Part shown: one piece after another, positions 8,487-16,549 of the stretch
Numbering within the stretch: position 1 is the stretch's first letter
How the letters are laid out: every line of letters starts with the position of its first letter
Source of the DNA: Butyricicoccus porcorum
GTDB taxonomy: Bacteria > Bacillota > Clostridia > Oscillospirales > Butyricicoccaceae
DNA length: 53,294 nucleotides
Assembly: GCF_002157465.1 (NCBI RefSeq)
Contig: NZ_NHOC01000014.1
Span: forward strand, 1 to 53,294
Direction of reading: 5' to 3'
Notes under the pieces: generated by a model
The model's database searches: none
Told to the model about the DNA's origin: nothing
Seen by the model: only the letters and a program-made list of their open reading frames with translations
Position numbers and translations under genes: made by a program

Positions 8487-8527
8487 AACCATCTGAAATG
8501 TTTTGCATTTTGGATGGTTTTTTATTT
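8487..8527 (+). terminator. Island-provided terminator behind ssrA
   Basis: Stem AAACCATC / GATGGTTT followed by a T run, starting 4 bp after the tmRNA end. It replaces the original downstream terminator now stranded beyond attR. Confidence 0.7.
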
Positions 8528-8569
8528 TTATAGCATTTTACAGTCATTTTCGTTCCGTCCGTGTTTGTT

Positions 8570-8589
8570 TGACCACAACTATGACCACA
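8570..8589. promoter_or_regulatory. Candidate integrase arm-binding sites, left end
   Basis: Two copies of TGACCACA (8570-8577 and 8582-8589) spaced 12 bp start to start. The same pair with the same spacing lies inside the right end at 39618-39637. Confidence 0.5.
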
Positions 8590-8595
8590 TTTGAC

Positions 8596-9822
8596 TTATT
8601 CGTCTTTTAATGGCATGCTAGTTGTATCTTCCACTGCTTCCTCATCTGCAACACCCAAATTCTCGATATAATGCTGCATTCTCTGCGCTGAACGTCTGCC
8701 GCTGTCTGCATTGAAATGCGCATATCGTTCCAGCGTAAAGGTTGCAGTCTTATGTCCAAGATTTCCTTGTACAGTCCGGGGATCATCGCCCGCCGCAAAC
8801 GACATATCAGTGAATGTATGTCGCAAATCATGAAATCTTGCATTCGGGCACCCGATTGCTTCCACCAGTTTCTTAAACTGCTTGTATACTGTCGATTGGC
8901 TCACGTTTTCACCGTTCGGCTTTGTAAAGACAAGATTCATGGGATTATTCCACGCTTCTTTTGCTCGCTTTTTGTATAAAGCCTGTTTCTCCTTCTGCTG
9001 TCTGAGAAGGTTCATTACTATTGGTGCGGGATACATTTTTCTGACGCTGCCATACTTCGGAAGGATACGATCATACACATGATCGTTCCTCTGTAACTGC
9101 CTGCGAACGGTGACAGAGCCGTTCCTAAAATCAATGTCTCCCCAGCTTAACCCTAGAATTTCCCCCTGACGCATACCTGTAAACAATGCGATCTTATACA
9201 AAAGCTCATACTCGTGACCTGCAACAGCATCTAAAAAAGCCAAAACCTGCTCTTCGGTCAACGATTCAATTTCCGGAGCAAGTTTTTTAGGCAGAGTACA
9301 CTCATCGGCAACATTTTTTGAAATCAATCCGATTCCAACTGCCTTCTTTAAACTGACATGAATAATTCCATGTACGTTATGAATATATTTTGCCGAATAC
9401 GAATGGTCAGGCGTTTTGCCCTCCAACCAGTTCATTTGATTTCGTTGCATATCATTGAGAAGCCCTTGAACGTCTTGCGTCGTAAGCTTCTGCAGTTTGA
9501 TATGTCCCAATGCAGGAATGATAAATCGTTCCGTCTTTTTGACATAGGAGTCATATGTACTGGCTGCTAAGTTTCCAGTATACTCGTGAAGCCATTGCCG
9601 AAACCACTCTTCAACCGTTATTGGGGTTGTAGATGTATATACACCGTGATTGATTTCATACAACCAGTCAGTTCGTTTCCGCTTGGCCTCCTCACAGCTG
9701 GTGGCATACCGAGAAACTGTCTTTTTCTTCCCAGTTTTTGGGTCCGGGACTTGTACTCGATATTCCCATCGACCATCATCTCGTAGACGTATCCCCGGAT
9801 GATTGTTATTTTTAGAAGCCAT
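8596..9822 (-). CDS. int: Tyrosine recombinase / integrase of the island
   Basis: Catalyses site-specific integration and excision at ssrA. It has 408 residues with the three usual parts: an N-terminal arm-binding domain (GIRLRDDGRWEYRVQVPDP), a SAM-like core-binding domain (TVEEWFRQWLHEYTGNLAAS) and the C-terminal catalytic domain. Catalytic residues are visible: Arg in FTGMRQGEILGLSW, His-x-x-Arg in FHDLRHTFTD, and the nucleophile Tyr in TLERYAHF. ATG 9822 gives the typical MASKNNN start; the frame is open upstream to 9894 inside the previous gene. It overlaps the excisionase-like gene by 11 bp, indicating coupling. Confidence 0.95.
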   Translation of the reverse strand: MASKNNNHPGIRLRDDGRWEYRVQVPDPKTGKKKTVSRYATSCEEAKRKRTDWLYEINHGVYTSTTPITVEEWFRQWLHEYTGNLAASTYDSYVKKTERFIIPALGHIKLQKLTTQDVQGLLNDMQRNQMNWLEGKTPDHSYSAKYIHNVHGIIHVSLKKAVGIGLISKNVADECTLPKKLAPEIESLTEEQVLAFLDAVAGHEYELLYKIALFTGMRQGEILGLSWGDIDFRNGSVTVRRQLQRNDHVYDRILPKYGSVRKMYPAPIVMNLLRQQKEKQALYKKRAKEAWNNPMNLVFTKPNGENVSQSTVYKQFKKLVEAIGCPNARFHDLRHTFTDMSFAAGDDPRTVQGNLGHKTATFTLERYAHFNADSGRRSAQRMQHYIENLGVADEEAVEDTTSMPLKDE

Positions 9823-10027
9823 CTGTATCCATGCAACCCATGCTCTTCTTCTCCTGTTCGTCCATCCAGCGCTCCAACGATTCAGCACGAACAATCTTTC
9901 GACGTGATGAAACTGCGATCACCGGAAAATCCGGTCTGTTTGACAGTTTGTACATCGTCGGCAAAGAGATGCCCAGAATGTCGGCACATTGCCGCATGGA
10001 TAAAGTACTGCCTCTGCTTAACGCCAT
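9812..10027 (-). CDS. xis: Excisionase-like small helix-turn-helix protein
   Basis: A 71-residue protein with a MerR/excisionase-type winged helix: LSMRQCADILGISLPTMYKL, followed by VSSRRKIVRAESLERWMDEQ. Such proteins bend DNA at attachment sites and direct the integrase towards excision. Its position immediately upstream of, and overlapping, the integrase start supports this role. A regulatory role is possible instead. Confidence 0.8.
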   Translation of the reverse strand: MALSRGSTLSMRQCADILGISLPTMYKLSNRPDFPVIAVSSRRKIVRAESLERWMDEQEKKSMGCMDTDGF

Positions 10028-10229
10028 AAAAATACTCCTTTCGCTATTTTTGAAAATATTTTATCACGCCTCCTCGAGATTGTCAATTGTTAATCTTATT
10101 TTTGCATTTTATTTTTTTATTAGATTTATAATCTTCAAAAATAAAAATATATTTTGGTTGACTTTTCTGCTAATCCTGCTAAACTTATTTCAAACTCTTA
10201 TCTAATCATTTAAAAGGTGTTGTCAAATT

Positions 10230-10856
10230 ATGGAGTTAAAAGACAGGCTTCAAGAGTTGCGTGGTTCTATTAGTCAACGTAAATGTGCTGAAAACCTAGG
10301 TGTAAAATTTGCAAACTACAATAAATGGGAAAACGGCATCAACATTCCAAATTACAAAACTCTCATTCAAATTGCGGATTATTATGGAGTTTCTCTTGAT
10401 TATTTGACCGGAAGAGTCGATTATAAAGATGAAGAATATCGCTCTGTTTGTATTGATACAGGCTTATCCGAGCAAGCAATCAAAGGGATTCAGAAAGTCA
10501 GAGATAATAGTTCAGAAACTTACGATTGCATCGGCATGTTAAATTGCATACTCGAAAGTGAATATAACAATCAATATACTCCACTGGGAGATTTCCTACA
10601 GTACGTTTTATATCCGGATGGTTTTGTTCCCAAAGATGTTTTAGATTCATTAAAAAATACTTCGCTCTCTCCTGAAGAAATTTCAAAAATATGTGATTCA
10701 TTTAGAAAAGGTGTCAAACACACCTCAAAAGAAGCTGCTAATGCAAGTGTAATATTCTGGCACCAAGAATATTTTTGCGAGTCTGATGAGTCGATATACG
10801 ATACCGTTGATATATGTGTGGAATTACCAGAACCTAAGAAATTAAAAAAAAAGTAA
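10230..10856 (+). CDS. XRE-family transcriptional regulator, probable island repressor
   Basis: A 208-residue protein with an N-terminal Cro/CI-type helix-turn-helix: LQELRGSISQRKCAENLGV, FANYNKWENGINIPNYKTL, IADYYGVSLDYLTG. The C-terminal 140 residues are unfamiliar and may sense a signal or form oligomers. It is divergent from the xis-int pair, as expected for a repressor controlling excision. AAAGGTG lies before the ATG. Confidence 0.85.
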   Translation: MELKDRLQELRGSISQRKCAENLGVKFANYNKWENGINIPNYKTLIQIADYYGVSLDYLTGRVDYKDEEYRSVCIDTGLSEQAIKGIQKVRDNSSETYDCIGMLNCILESEYNNQYTPLGDFLQYVLYPDGFVPKDVLDSLKNTSLSPEEISKICDSFRKGVKHTSKEAANASVIFWHQEYFCESDESIYDTVDICVELPEPKKLKKK

Positions 10857-10899
10857 TCTTGGCAGCAACTAATTTTTCCATCATATACGTTCATTTATA

Positions 10900-10932
10900 G
10901 AGACATAGTTTATTAGCTGTGTCTCTTTTTAT
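10900..10932 (+). terminator. Terminator after the XRE regulator
   Basis: Stem GAGACA / TGTCTC with T run, 44 bp after the stop. Confidence 0.7.
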
Positions 10933-11177
10933 ATCATGCTTTTTAGATAAATATTCACGCAAGAGGTTTATTATACCGGACGCTCAAGTATGTTTATTGT
11001 TATTTCTTAAAACTGTCCGAATATTTTTAACGGTCGCAACAGTATATTTATAGAAAACTCTGTTTTCAGAAAAATGTAAAATATACCCCTATACAAAACC
11101 GATGATGTTGTCATATTCCTTACTTCGTTCGCGGTGTCTGCGACTGAACGCTCCATCCTTACTCTCTCCAGAATAAC
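10933..11177. other. AT-rich intergenic region, no gene seen
   Basis: Between two terminators and convergent genes. I see no open frame with a ribosome-binding site, and no clear repeat. Confidence 0.5.
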
Positions 11178-11208
11178 AAAAGGACAGCTTCGTACGCTGT
11201 CCTTTTTA
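11178..11208. terminator. Hairpin between convergent genes
   Basis: Stem AAAAGGACAGC / GCTGTCCTTTTT. A and T runs on the two sides make it usable in both directions; it lies 18 bp after the serine recombinase stop. Confidence 0.75.
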
Positions 11209-11225
11209 TCTGTACTTTTTGAATG

Positions 11226-11876
11226 TTAATTTTTATTCTGCTCTTCCTCGGTCAGCTTGACCAATTTGTAAAAGCTGGTTCGCTTTGTTTCTGTTTTCTC
11301 CATCGCTTCTTTGGCAGTAATTTCTCCAGCTTTCCATGCTGCATACACTTCATTCCAGTTTTTGGGAGCAGTCAACGCTGGTCTCCCTCTATAACGTCCT
11401 GTCTTCGCGCTGTATTTCTTGCCGTTCTCATCTACCGGCATGCACGCTACCCCTTCAGCTTGCCTCTGCTTAGTTGTCTTGCGCTCCTGTTCGGCCACAC
11501 TTGCCAGCACTTCTATCAGCAGGTTGTTTATCATGTCGAACACCCATTCTTGCCCTTCAACCCTGTCAATCATTGTCGTTGGGATATCGAGCACCTTTAC
11601 CTGAACACCGATATTTTTGAAATAGCGCAGTTCTTCTATCGTCTCGCTTTTGTTTCTCCCAAGTCTATCGAGTGATTTAATGTAGAGCGTGTCACCTTCC
11701 ACCAGTTTGCCGATACCTACCTTCAACGACTGGTAGCCCGGACGATTGAAATCTTTGCCGCTGACCTTGTCAGTTACGATCATCTCGTCCGGCACGTATT
11801 TCCGCAACGCTTCAATCTGTCGCTCTAAATTCTGTCCCGCGCTCGACACTCTAACATATCCAACTTCTTTGCTCAT
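11226..11876 (-). CDS. Serine recombinase (resolvase/invertase family)
   Basis: A 216-residue small serine recombinase. The catalytic domain starts VGYVRVSSAGQNLERQ (nucleophile Ser in RVSS), with the conserved LYIKSLDRLGRN and a C-terminal helix-turn-helix that begins GRPALTAPKNWNEVYAAW and uses the usual GEITAKEAM. ATG 11876 follows GGAAGAGGG, and a consensus promoter with inverted repeats (a possible res site) lies upstream. The in-frame extension to 11978 runs through that promoter and is rejected. It may resolve dimers or replicative intermediates of the island. Confidence 0.92.
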   Translation of the reverse strand: MSKEVGYVRVSSAGQNLERQIEALRKYVPDEMIVTDKVSGKDFNRPGYQSLKVGIGKLVEGDTLYIKSLDRLGRNKSETIEELRYFKNIGVQVKVLDIPTTMIDRVEGQEWVFDMINNLLIEVLASVAEQERKTTKQRQAEGVACMPVDENGKKYSAKTGRYRGRPALTAPKNWNEVYAAWKAGEITAKEAMEKTETKRTSFYKLVKLTEEEQNKN

Positions 11877-11900
11877 GGTTTGCACCCTCTTCCTGTTTTT

Positions 11901-11929
11901 ATTATAGCAAATGTGTTCGTAAATATCAA
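11901..11929 (-). promoter_or_regulatory. Promoter of the serine recombinase gene
   Basis: Minus strand TTGATA, 17-bp spacer, TATAAT. It overlaps a large inverted repeat built on TGTTCGTAAA / TTTACGAACA (11914-11923 and about 11968-11978), so the recombinase may control itself. Confidence 0.6.
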
Positions 11930-12035
11930 TTATTTTCCGAACATGTTTGCAAATTATTTTGCCGTATTTTACGAACACAAAAGCATTCTCTTTTGTTCTG
12001 TTCGTTAAAGTATACTTTTACAAACACAACTTACA

Positions 12036-12062
12036 AAAAGTCGGGCGGCTTGCGCCGCCCAT
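12036..12062 (-). terminator. Terminator after the hsd operon
   Basis: Minus strand GGGCGGC-GCAA-GCCGCCC followed by GACTTTTT. The stretch 12063-12245 before it holds no convincing gene, only short cysteine-containing frames without start signals. Confidence 0.7.
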
Positions 12063-12245
12063 TCCTTATGCCTCTATGAATTGTTCATTGCAGTCTCCGC
12101 ACACAATGTTTAACATCTTTGTGCTTCTTGCAATCGCGCTGCAGCACGGATATGGTATATTCCATCAATCTCCGGCCGAACCGCAGCTTTCCGGGTATCG
12201 TGAATCCGCCTTCCGATGTTTCCGGCAGTTGTAATAAGCATTCTG

Positions 12246-15200
12246 TTACAGCTTCAGTTCATCAGAACACTCGGCTCTGAACTCTGTAATTCCCAGTCCG
12301 AAGTATTTTTCAAAGAACGCTTTCAACTTCTCGATGATCCCTTGCTTTTTCTTGGCTCTGCCACCGCCACCAAAGCGTGATACAGGGGGCATGAGTTTAT
12401 CAATCTCTGTTCCCGTTGTTTTCAATGCCCCGTCACGGAACGCATTGTCAACAAACTTTCTGGTTTCTTCCGGCTTGAGCTTTTCCGTTGTGATGATTTC
12501 TTTCAAGTCGTTTTCTTCCTGTTCCAGAACAAAGCGACGCCAATCGGCAGTAACCTGTGTATCGACATTCACCTGACTGATAAAGGCTTCAATCAATTCT
12601 TTTTTGCTGCGGAGCTGTATGCTTGCATCAACCGCTTTGCGGATGGAAGCAAGGATTTCTTTATCCTCACAGTTGCCGTCATGATACTTCTCAACCAGCA
12701 TCAGTATGTAGTCGATATTGATTTCCACCTGCTTGATCAGCTCAATTTCAAATTCAATATCATCTGTAATATCTTCTTTTTCTCCAGCGCCTTTTCTGCG
12801 GTACTTGTCGTAGAGGTCAAGGTATATACTCTGATAGTCCTGCAAATCCCTTGCGGCAATACTGTCCATTTCGGCAAACTGGTCAAAGGATGCAAGAATA
12901 TTTCTCATACTCAGGATTGTGCCGAACAGCCTGATAAACTCTTTCTCTGCCTGTTCTCCGACAATCTGCTCTCCCAAGGGATATTCCGTTTCCAGCTTTT
13001 CAAGCAAATCAATATAGCCGGGATGGTATTTGCCATCGTTGTCCTCGTAGCCGTTCCAGTAGTCATTGAAACTCTTGAGAAGCACAATGCCGCTTGCATT
13101 TTTATCACCAAAGAGGGCGATTGCATCGTCCGTAGCTTTTTGCAAGTCACGGAAACAGACAATATTACCGTAGGTCTTAACAGAGTTCAAAATGCGGTTG
13201 GTTCTGGAATACGCTTGAATCAGTCCGTGCATCTTGAGGTTCTTATCTACCCACAAGGTATTGAGCGTTGTAGCATCAAAGCCTGTGAGGAACATATTCA
13301 CAACAATCAGCAGATCAACTTCCCGGTTCTTCACACGCATGGACAGGTCTTTGTAGTAATTCTGGAACTTATCAGAAGAAGTGTCGAAGTTGGTGTTGAA
13401 TACCCGATTATAATCCCGGATGACACTTTCAAGGAAGTCACGGGAAGTCTGGTCAAGAGCATCGGTGTCAAAGCCTTCCTCCTGCAGAACATCTTCCGGG
13501 TCATCCTCATTCGCGGCATAGCTGAAAATCGTAGCAATCGTAAACTGACGGTGGCTTTCCGCAAGCTGTCTCTGGAACTCCTTGTAATACTTCATTGCCA
13601 TGGGAATGGAGCTGACAGCGAACATGGCGTTAAACCCTGCCATGCGTTTGCCCTGCAGGGAGTAGAAGCTATTGCGTTTGGTTTTCTGGTCGAAATGTTC
13701 CAGCGTGTATTTGACGATTTCCCGAATACGCTCCCGCGCACCCATTGCTTTTTCAATGTCGATGGCAGAAACATTTTTATCCTTGATGTTGTCTTTCTCC
13801 CTGACCGTGTTCACATAGTCGATACGGAACGGAAGAACATTGCCATCATTGATCGCGTCCACAATGGTATAGGTATGAAGCTGGTCGCCAAAGGTCTGCG
13901 GCGTGGTCAGCATCGCCATATGCTTTCCTTTCGCTGCATTGGCTGCGAAAATCGGTGTGCCTGTAAAGCCAAACAGATGATAATTCTTGAACGCCTTCAC
14001 GATTTTAGCGTGCATATCTCCGAACTGGCTTCTGTGGCACTCATCAAAGATGATAACGCAATGCTTGCTGAATACTTCATGTCCTTTATTCTTGGTTACA
14101 AAGTTATCCAGCTTCTGAATGGTAGTAATAATGATTTTGTATTTGTGGAAGCCGCCTTTTTCGTCTCTGTCCTCAAGCTGTCTCTGCAACACCTTCGTGG
14201 AAGCGTTGCTGTTGGCAGAGCCTTTTTCAAAACGGTCATATTCTTTCATGGTCTGATAGTCAAGGTCTTTTCGATCGACCACAAACAGAACCTTGTCCAC
14301 ATAAGGGAGGGCAGACGCAAGCTGTGCCGTCTTAAATGAAGTCAGCGTTTTTCCGCTTCCTGTGGTGTGCCAGATATATCCTCCGGCATCTATCGTTCCC
14401 ATCTTCTTGTAGTTTGTTGAAACCTCAATGCGGTTCAGAATACGTTCTGTTGCCGCAATCTGATAAGGCCGCATAACCATCAGAATATCTTCCGTGGTAA
14501 ACACACAATACCTGGTCAGCACATTCAAAATTGTGTGTTTGGCAAGGAATGTCCTCGTAAAGTCAATAAGGTCTGCAATGACCTTGTTGTTGCCGTCTGC
14601 CCAGAAAGAAGTAAACTCAAAGCTGTTGCTTGTTTTCTTTGATTTCTGCTTTTCAGATTGGCCCATCTCCTTGATGTGGCTACTTCTGGTGGTATTGGAA
14701 TAATATTTGGTATGCGTACCATTGGAGATAATGAAAATCTGAACATACTCATACAGTCCGCTTGCTGCCCAGAAGCTGTCGCGCTGATAGCGTTTGATCT
14801 GGTTAAAGGCTTCACGAATTGCCACACCGCGGCGTTTCAGCTCCACATGGACAAGGGGCAGGCCATTGACAAGGATGGTCACATCATATCGTGTGTCGTG
14901 ATTGCCCTCGGTTTCTTCATACTGGTTGATTACCTGCAGACGATTATTGTGAATGTTCTTTTTGTCGATGAGCTGAATATTCTTGGAAGTTCCATCATCC
15001 CTGCGAAGTACCTTTACATGGTCGGTCTGAATGGTTCGGGTCTTTTCAACAATGCCCTCGTTGGCGTTGGCAAGCGTTTCCGTGAAGAAGCGCTGCCACT
15101 CGCTGTCCGTAAAGGTATAGCTGTTCAACAGTTCCAGCTGCCGTCTGAGGTTGGCAATCAGACCGTTCTCGTCATGGATGGTAAGGTACTCATATCCCTG

Positions 15201-15335
15201 TTCGGTCAGCAGGCGGACGAATTCCTTTTCAAGAGCCGCCTCGCTCTGAAAACTGTCAGAGCGTGAGCTTTCCGGCGTATATTCAGCGACCACGGTACTT
15301 TCATTGCTTGCGGCAATGATGTTGTAAGTGCTCAT
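12246..15335 (-). CDS. hsdR: Type I restriction endonuclease subunit R
   Basis: Translocase/nuclease subunit of a type I restriction complex. It has 1029 residues, normal length. The nuclease motif is seen as VELK in LPLVHVELKRRGVA (PD-(D/E)xK type), Walker A as TTGSGKTLTSF, the DEAD-like box as IFDECHRS, then the helicase motifs FGFTGTPIF and QAYSRTNR. It ends with a Gly/Lys linker, PPVSRFGGGGRAKKK, and a helical tail, the part that docks on the methyltransferase. It starts 17 bp after hsdS with AAAGGGGG as ribosome-binding site. It is the last gene of fic-hsdM-hsdS-hsdR. Confidence 0.97.
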   Translation of the reverse strand: MSTYNIIAASNESTVVAEYTPESSRSDSFQSEAALEKEFVRLLTEQGYEYLTIHDENGLIANLRRQLELLNSYTFTDSEWQRFFTETLANANEGIVEKTRTIQTDHVKVLRRDDGTSKNIQLIDKKNIHNNRLQVINQYEETEGNHDTRYDVTILVNGLPLVHVELKRRGVAIREAFNQIKRYQRDSFWAASGLYEYVQIFIISNGTHTKYYSNTTRSSHIKEMGQSEKQKSKKTSNSFEFTSFWADGNNKVIADLIDFTRTFLAKHTILNVLTRYCVFTTEDILMVMRPYQIAATERILNRIEVSTNYKKMGTIDAGGYIWHTTGSGKTLTSFKTAQLASALPYVDKVLFVVDRKDLDYQTMKEYDRFEKGSANSNASTKVLQRQLEDRDEKGGFHKYKIIITTIQKLDNFVTKNKGHEVFSKHCVIIFDECHRSQFGDMHAKIVKAFKNYHLFGFTGTPIFAANAAKGKHMAMLTTPQTFGDQLHTYTIVDAINDGNVLPFRIDYVNTVREKDNIKDKNVSAIDIEKAMGARERIREIVKYTLEHFDQKTKRNSFYSLQGKRMAGFNAMFAVSSIPMAMKYYKEFQRQLAESHRQFTIATIFSYAANEDDPEDVLQEEGFDTDALDQTSRDFLESVIRDYNRVFNTNFDTSSDKFQNYYKDLSMRVKNREVDLLIVVNMFLTGFDATTLNTLWVDKNLKMHGLIQAYSRTNRILNSVKTYGNIVCFRDLQKATDDAIALFGDKNASGIVLLKSFNDYWNGYEDNDGKYHPGYIDLLEKLETEYPLGEQIVGEQAEKEFIRLFGTILSMRNILASFDQFAEMDSIAARDLQDYQSIYLDLYDKYRRKGAGEKEDITDDIEFEIELIKQVEINIDYILMLVEKYHDGNCEDKEILASIRKAVDASIQLRSKKELIEAFISQVNVDTQVTADWRRFVLEQEENDLKEIITTEKLKPEETRKFVDNAFRDGALKTTGTEIDKLMPPVSRFGGGGRAKKKQGIIEKLKAFFEKYFGLGITEFRAECSDELKL

Positions 15336-15352
15336 ACAGTATCCCCCTTTGT

Positions 15353-16549
15353 TTATTTCTCCTTGAACGTGAGCAGCTTATCCCGATAATATTCGTATTG
15401 CTTTGTTCTTGCTTCGATTTCCGCAGGGAGACCAATATTGAGGTCAGAACAGATGGCATCGAAGTTGTCCAGAATATCCACAAGCCTGTTCTGAACATCA
15501 AGTTCGGGCAGCGGAATTGAGAAATTAGCAATATCTTTCAAGCTGATGTGTGGAATTGCTCCTCCGGTTTTTTTCTTCTCAACATAGCATGTAAAGGAAC
15601 CACTGGCTATATAATGGTACACATATCTGATATTGGCTTTTTCTGTCCTAATTCGTGTTACTCGTTGAACAAGAAGCAACGGTAAATTATCCTGACGAAC
15701 CATTCCGTAGCTCTTTCCAACAAGAGAACCATCCATAGAAATTACAATATCACCATCTTCAAGCAAGAAGCGTTCCAGTCCATTGCTATTTTCCCAGTAA
15801 CGGTCTATATCATCATTAAACTCTAAAATGCCACGCTTTATATTCATTCCACGCATCAAACAAATTCCTTGATTCACAAACTGCGAACTATCAAATGGGA
15901 ATCCGGTAAGCAGATCACAGAAATCACCTAATTTGACAAAGGGAATTTCTGAATTGAATGAAAGCAAGTGATTACGATAATAGCTATATTGTTTTTGTCT
16001 GGCTGCAAGCTCCGTTGTAAGCTCCGCTGTAAGCTCCGTGAAATTGTCCAGAATCCGGACAATTTCACTCTGTACTTCCAACGGTGGCACTGGAACGGAA
16101 TACTTCATAACCGCTTCCTTGCTCCCTCTCGGCATTTTTGCCCCTTTCGAGTTCTGCATATCGTAAAGGAAAAACTGGTCAGAAGACAAGACGTAGTAGA
16201 GAAATTTTGGCATGAGTTTTTCCAGTTCGTTTATTTGAACCGTCAAAACATCACCATTGGTTCCACCGTCACAATCTGCCAACCATATCTTTTTGAGATA
16301 TGGGCGAATGTTGCCAATCAAAATATCTCCACAATTAAATGCAATAACTGCACCGGATGTAGGGACAGAGCTTGCAACCGTTTTTCCCTGCTTATTCTGA
16401 AGGAGATTTCCTACTCCAACATAAGTATCTTCATTGACTTCAGAAGCGTCAATCCTCGATTTTGCATAATGAGCCACTTCACTTAGAGAAAGAATTTCTA
16501 CTCCATCAGGACAAAGCTCCTGTATCAATTCTGCCAGTCTGCTCATCAT
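15353..16549 (-). CDS. hsdS: Type I restriction specificity subunit S
   Basis: Chooses the DNA site for both methylation and cleavage. At 398 residues it has two target-recognition domains, each followed by a conserved coiled-coil: RILDNFTELTAELTTEL and DILDNFDAICSDLNIG, with the repeats QKQYSYYRNHLLSF and TKQYEYYRDKLLTF. The central spacer carries a tandem four-residue repeat (TELT-AELT-TELA) coded by 12-bp repeats at 16007-16040; repeat number in this place is known in EcoR124-type enzymes to set the spacing of the recognised half-sites. Start ATG overlaps the hsdM stop. Confidence 0.96.
   Translation of the reverse strand: MMSRLAELIQELCPDGVEILSLSEVAHYAKSRIDASEVNEDTYVGVGNLLQNKQGKTVASSVPTSGAVIAFNCGDILIGNIRPYLKKIWLADCDGGTNGDVLTVQINELEKLMPKFLYYVLSSDQFFLYDMQNSKGAKMPRGSKEAVMKYSVPVPPLEVQSEIVRILDNFTELTAELTTELAARQKQYSYYRNHLLSFNSEIPFVKLGDFCDLLTGFPFDSSQFVNQGICLMRGMNIKRGILEFNDDIDRYWENSNGLERFLLEDGDIVISMDGSLVGKSYGMVRQDNLPLLLVQRVTRIRTEKANIRYVYHYIASGSFTCYVEKKKTGGAIPHISLKDIANFSIPLPELDVQNRLVDILDNFDAICSDLNIGLPAEIEARTKQYEYYRDKLLTFKEK
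16007..16040 (-). repeat. 12-bp tandem repeat inside hsdS (TAEL-like spacer repeat)
   Basis: Nearly three copies of AAGCTCCGYTGT as read on the plus strand. They encode the repeating T/A-E-L-T tetrapeptide of the central coiled-coil. Slippage would add or remove four residues without a frameshift. Confidence 0.85.

Noticed and set aside
11160-11225. Possible tRNA in the GC-richer spot before the serine recombinase
   Set aside because: Only a terminator hairpin is present; no cloverleaf or T-arm motif.
12681-14339. 552-codon plus-strand frame over hsdR
   Set aside because: Antisense to the conserved helicase region of HsdR; no family resemblance.
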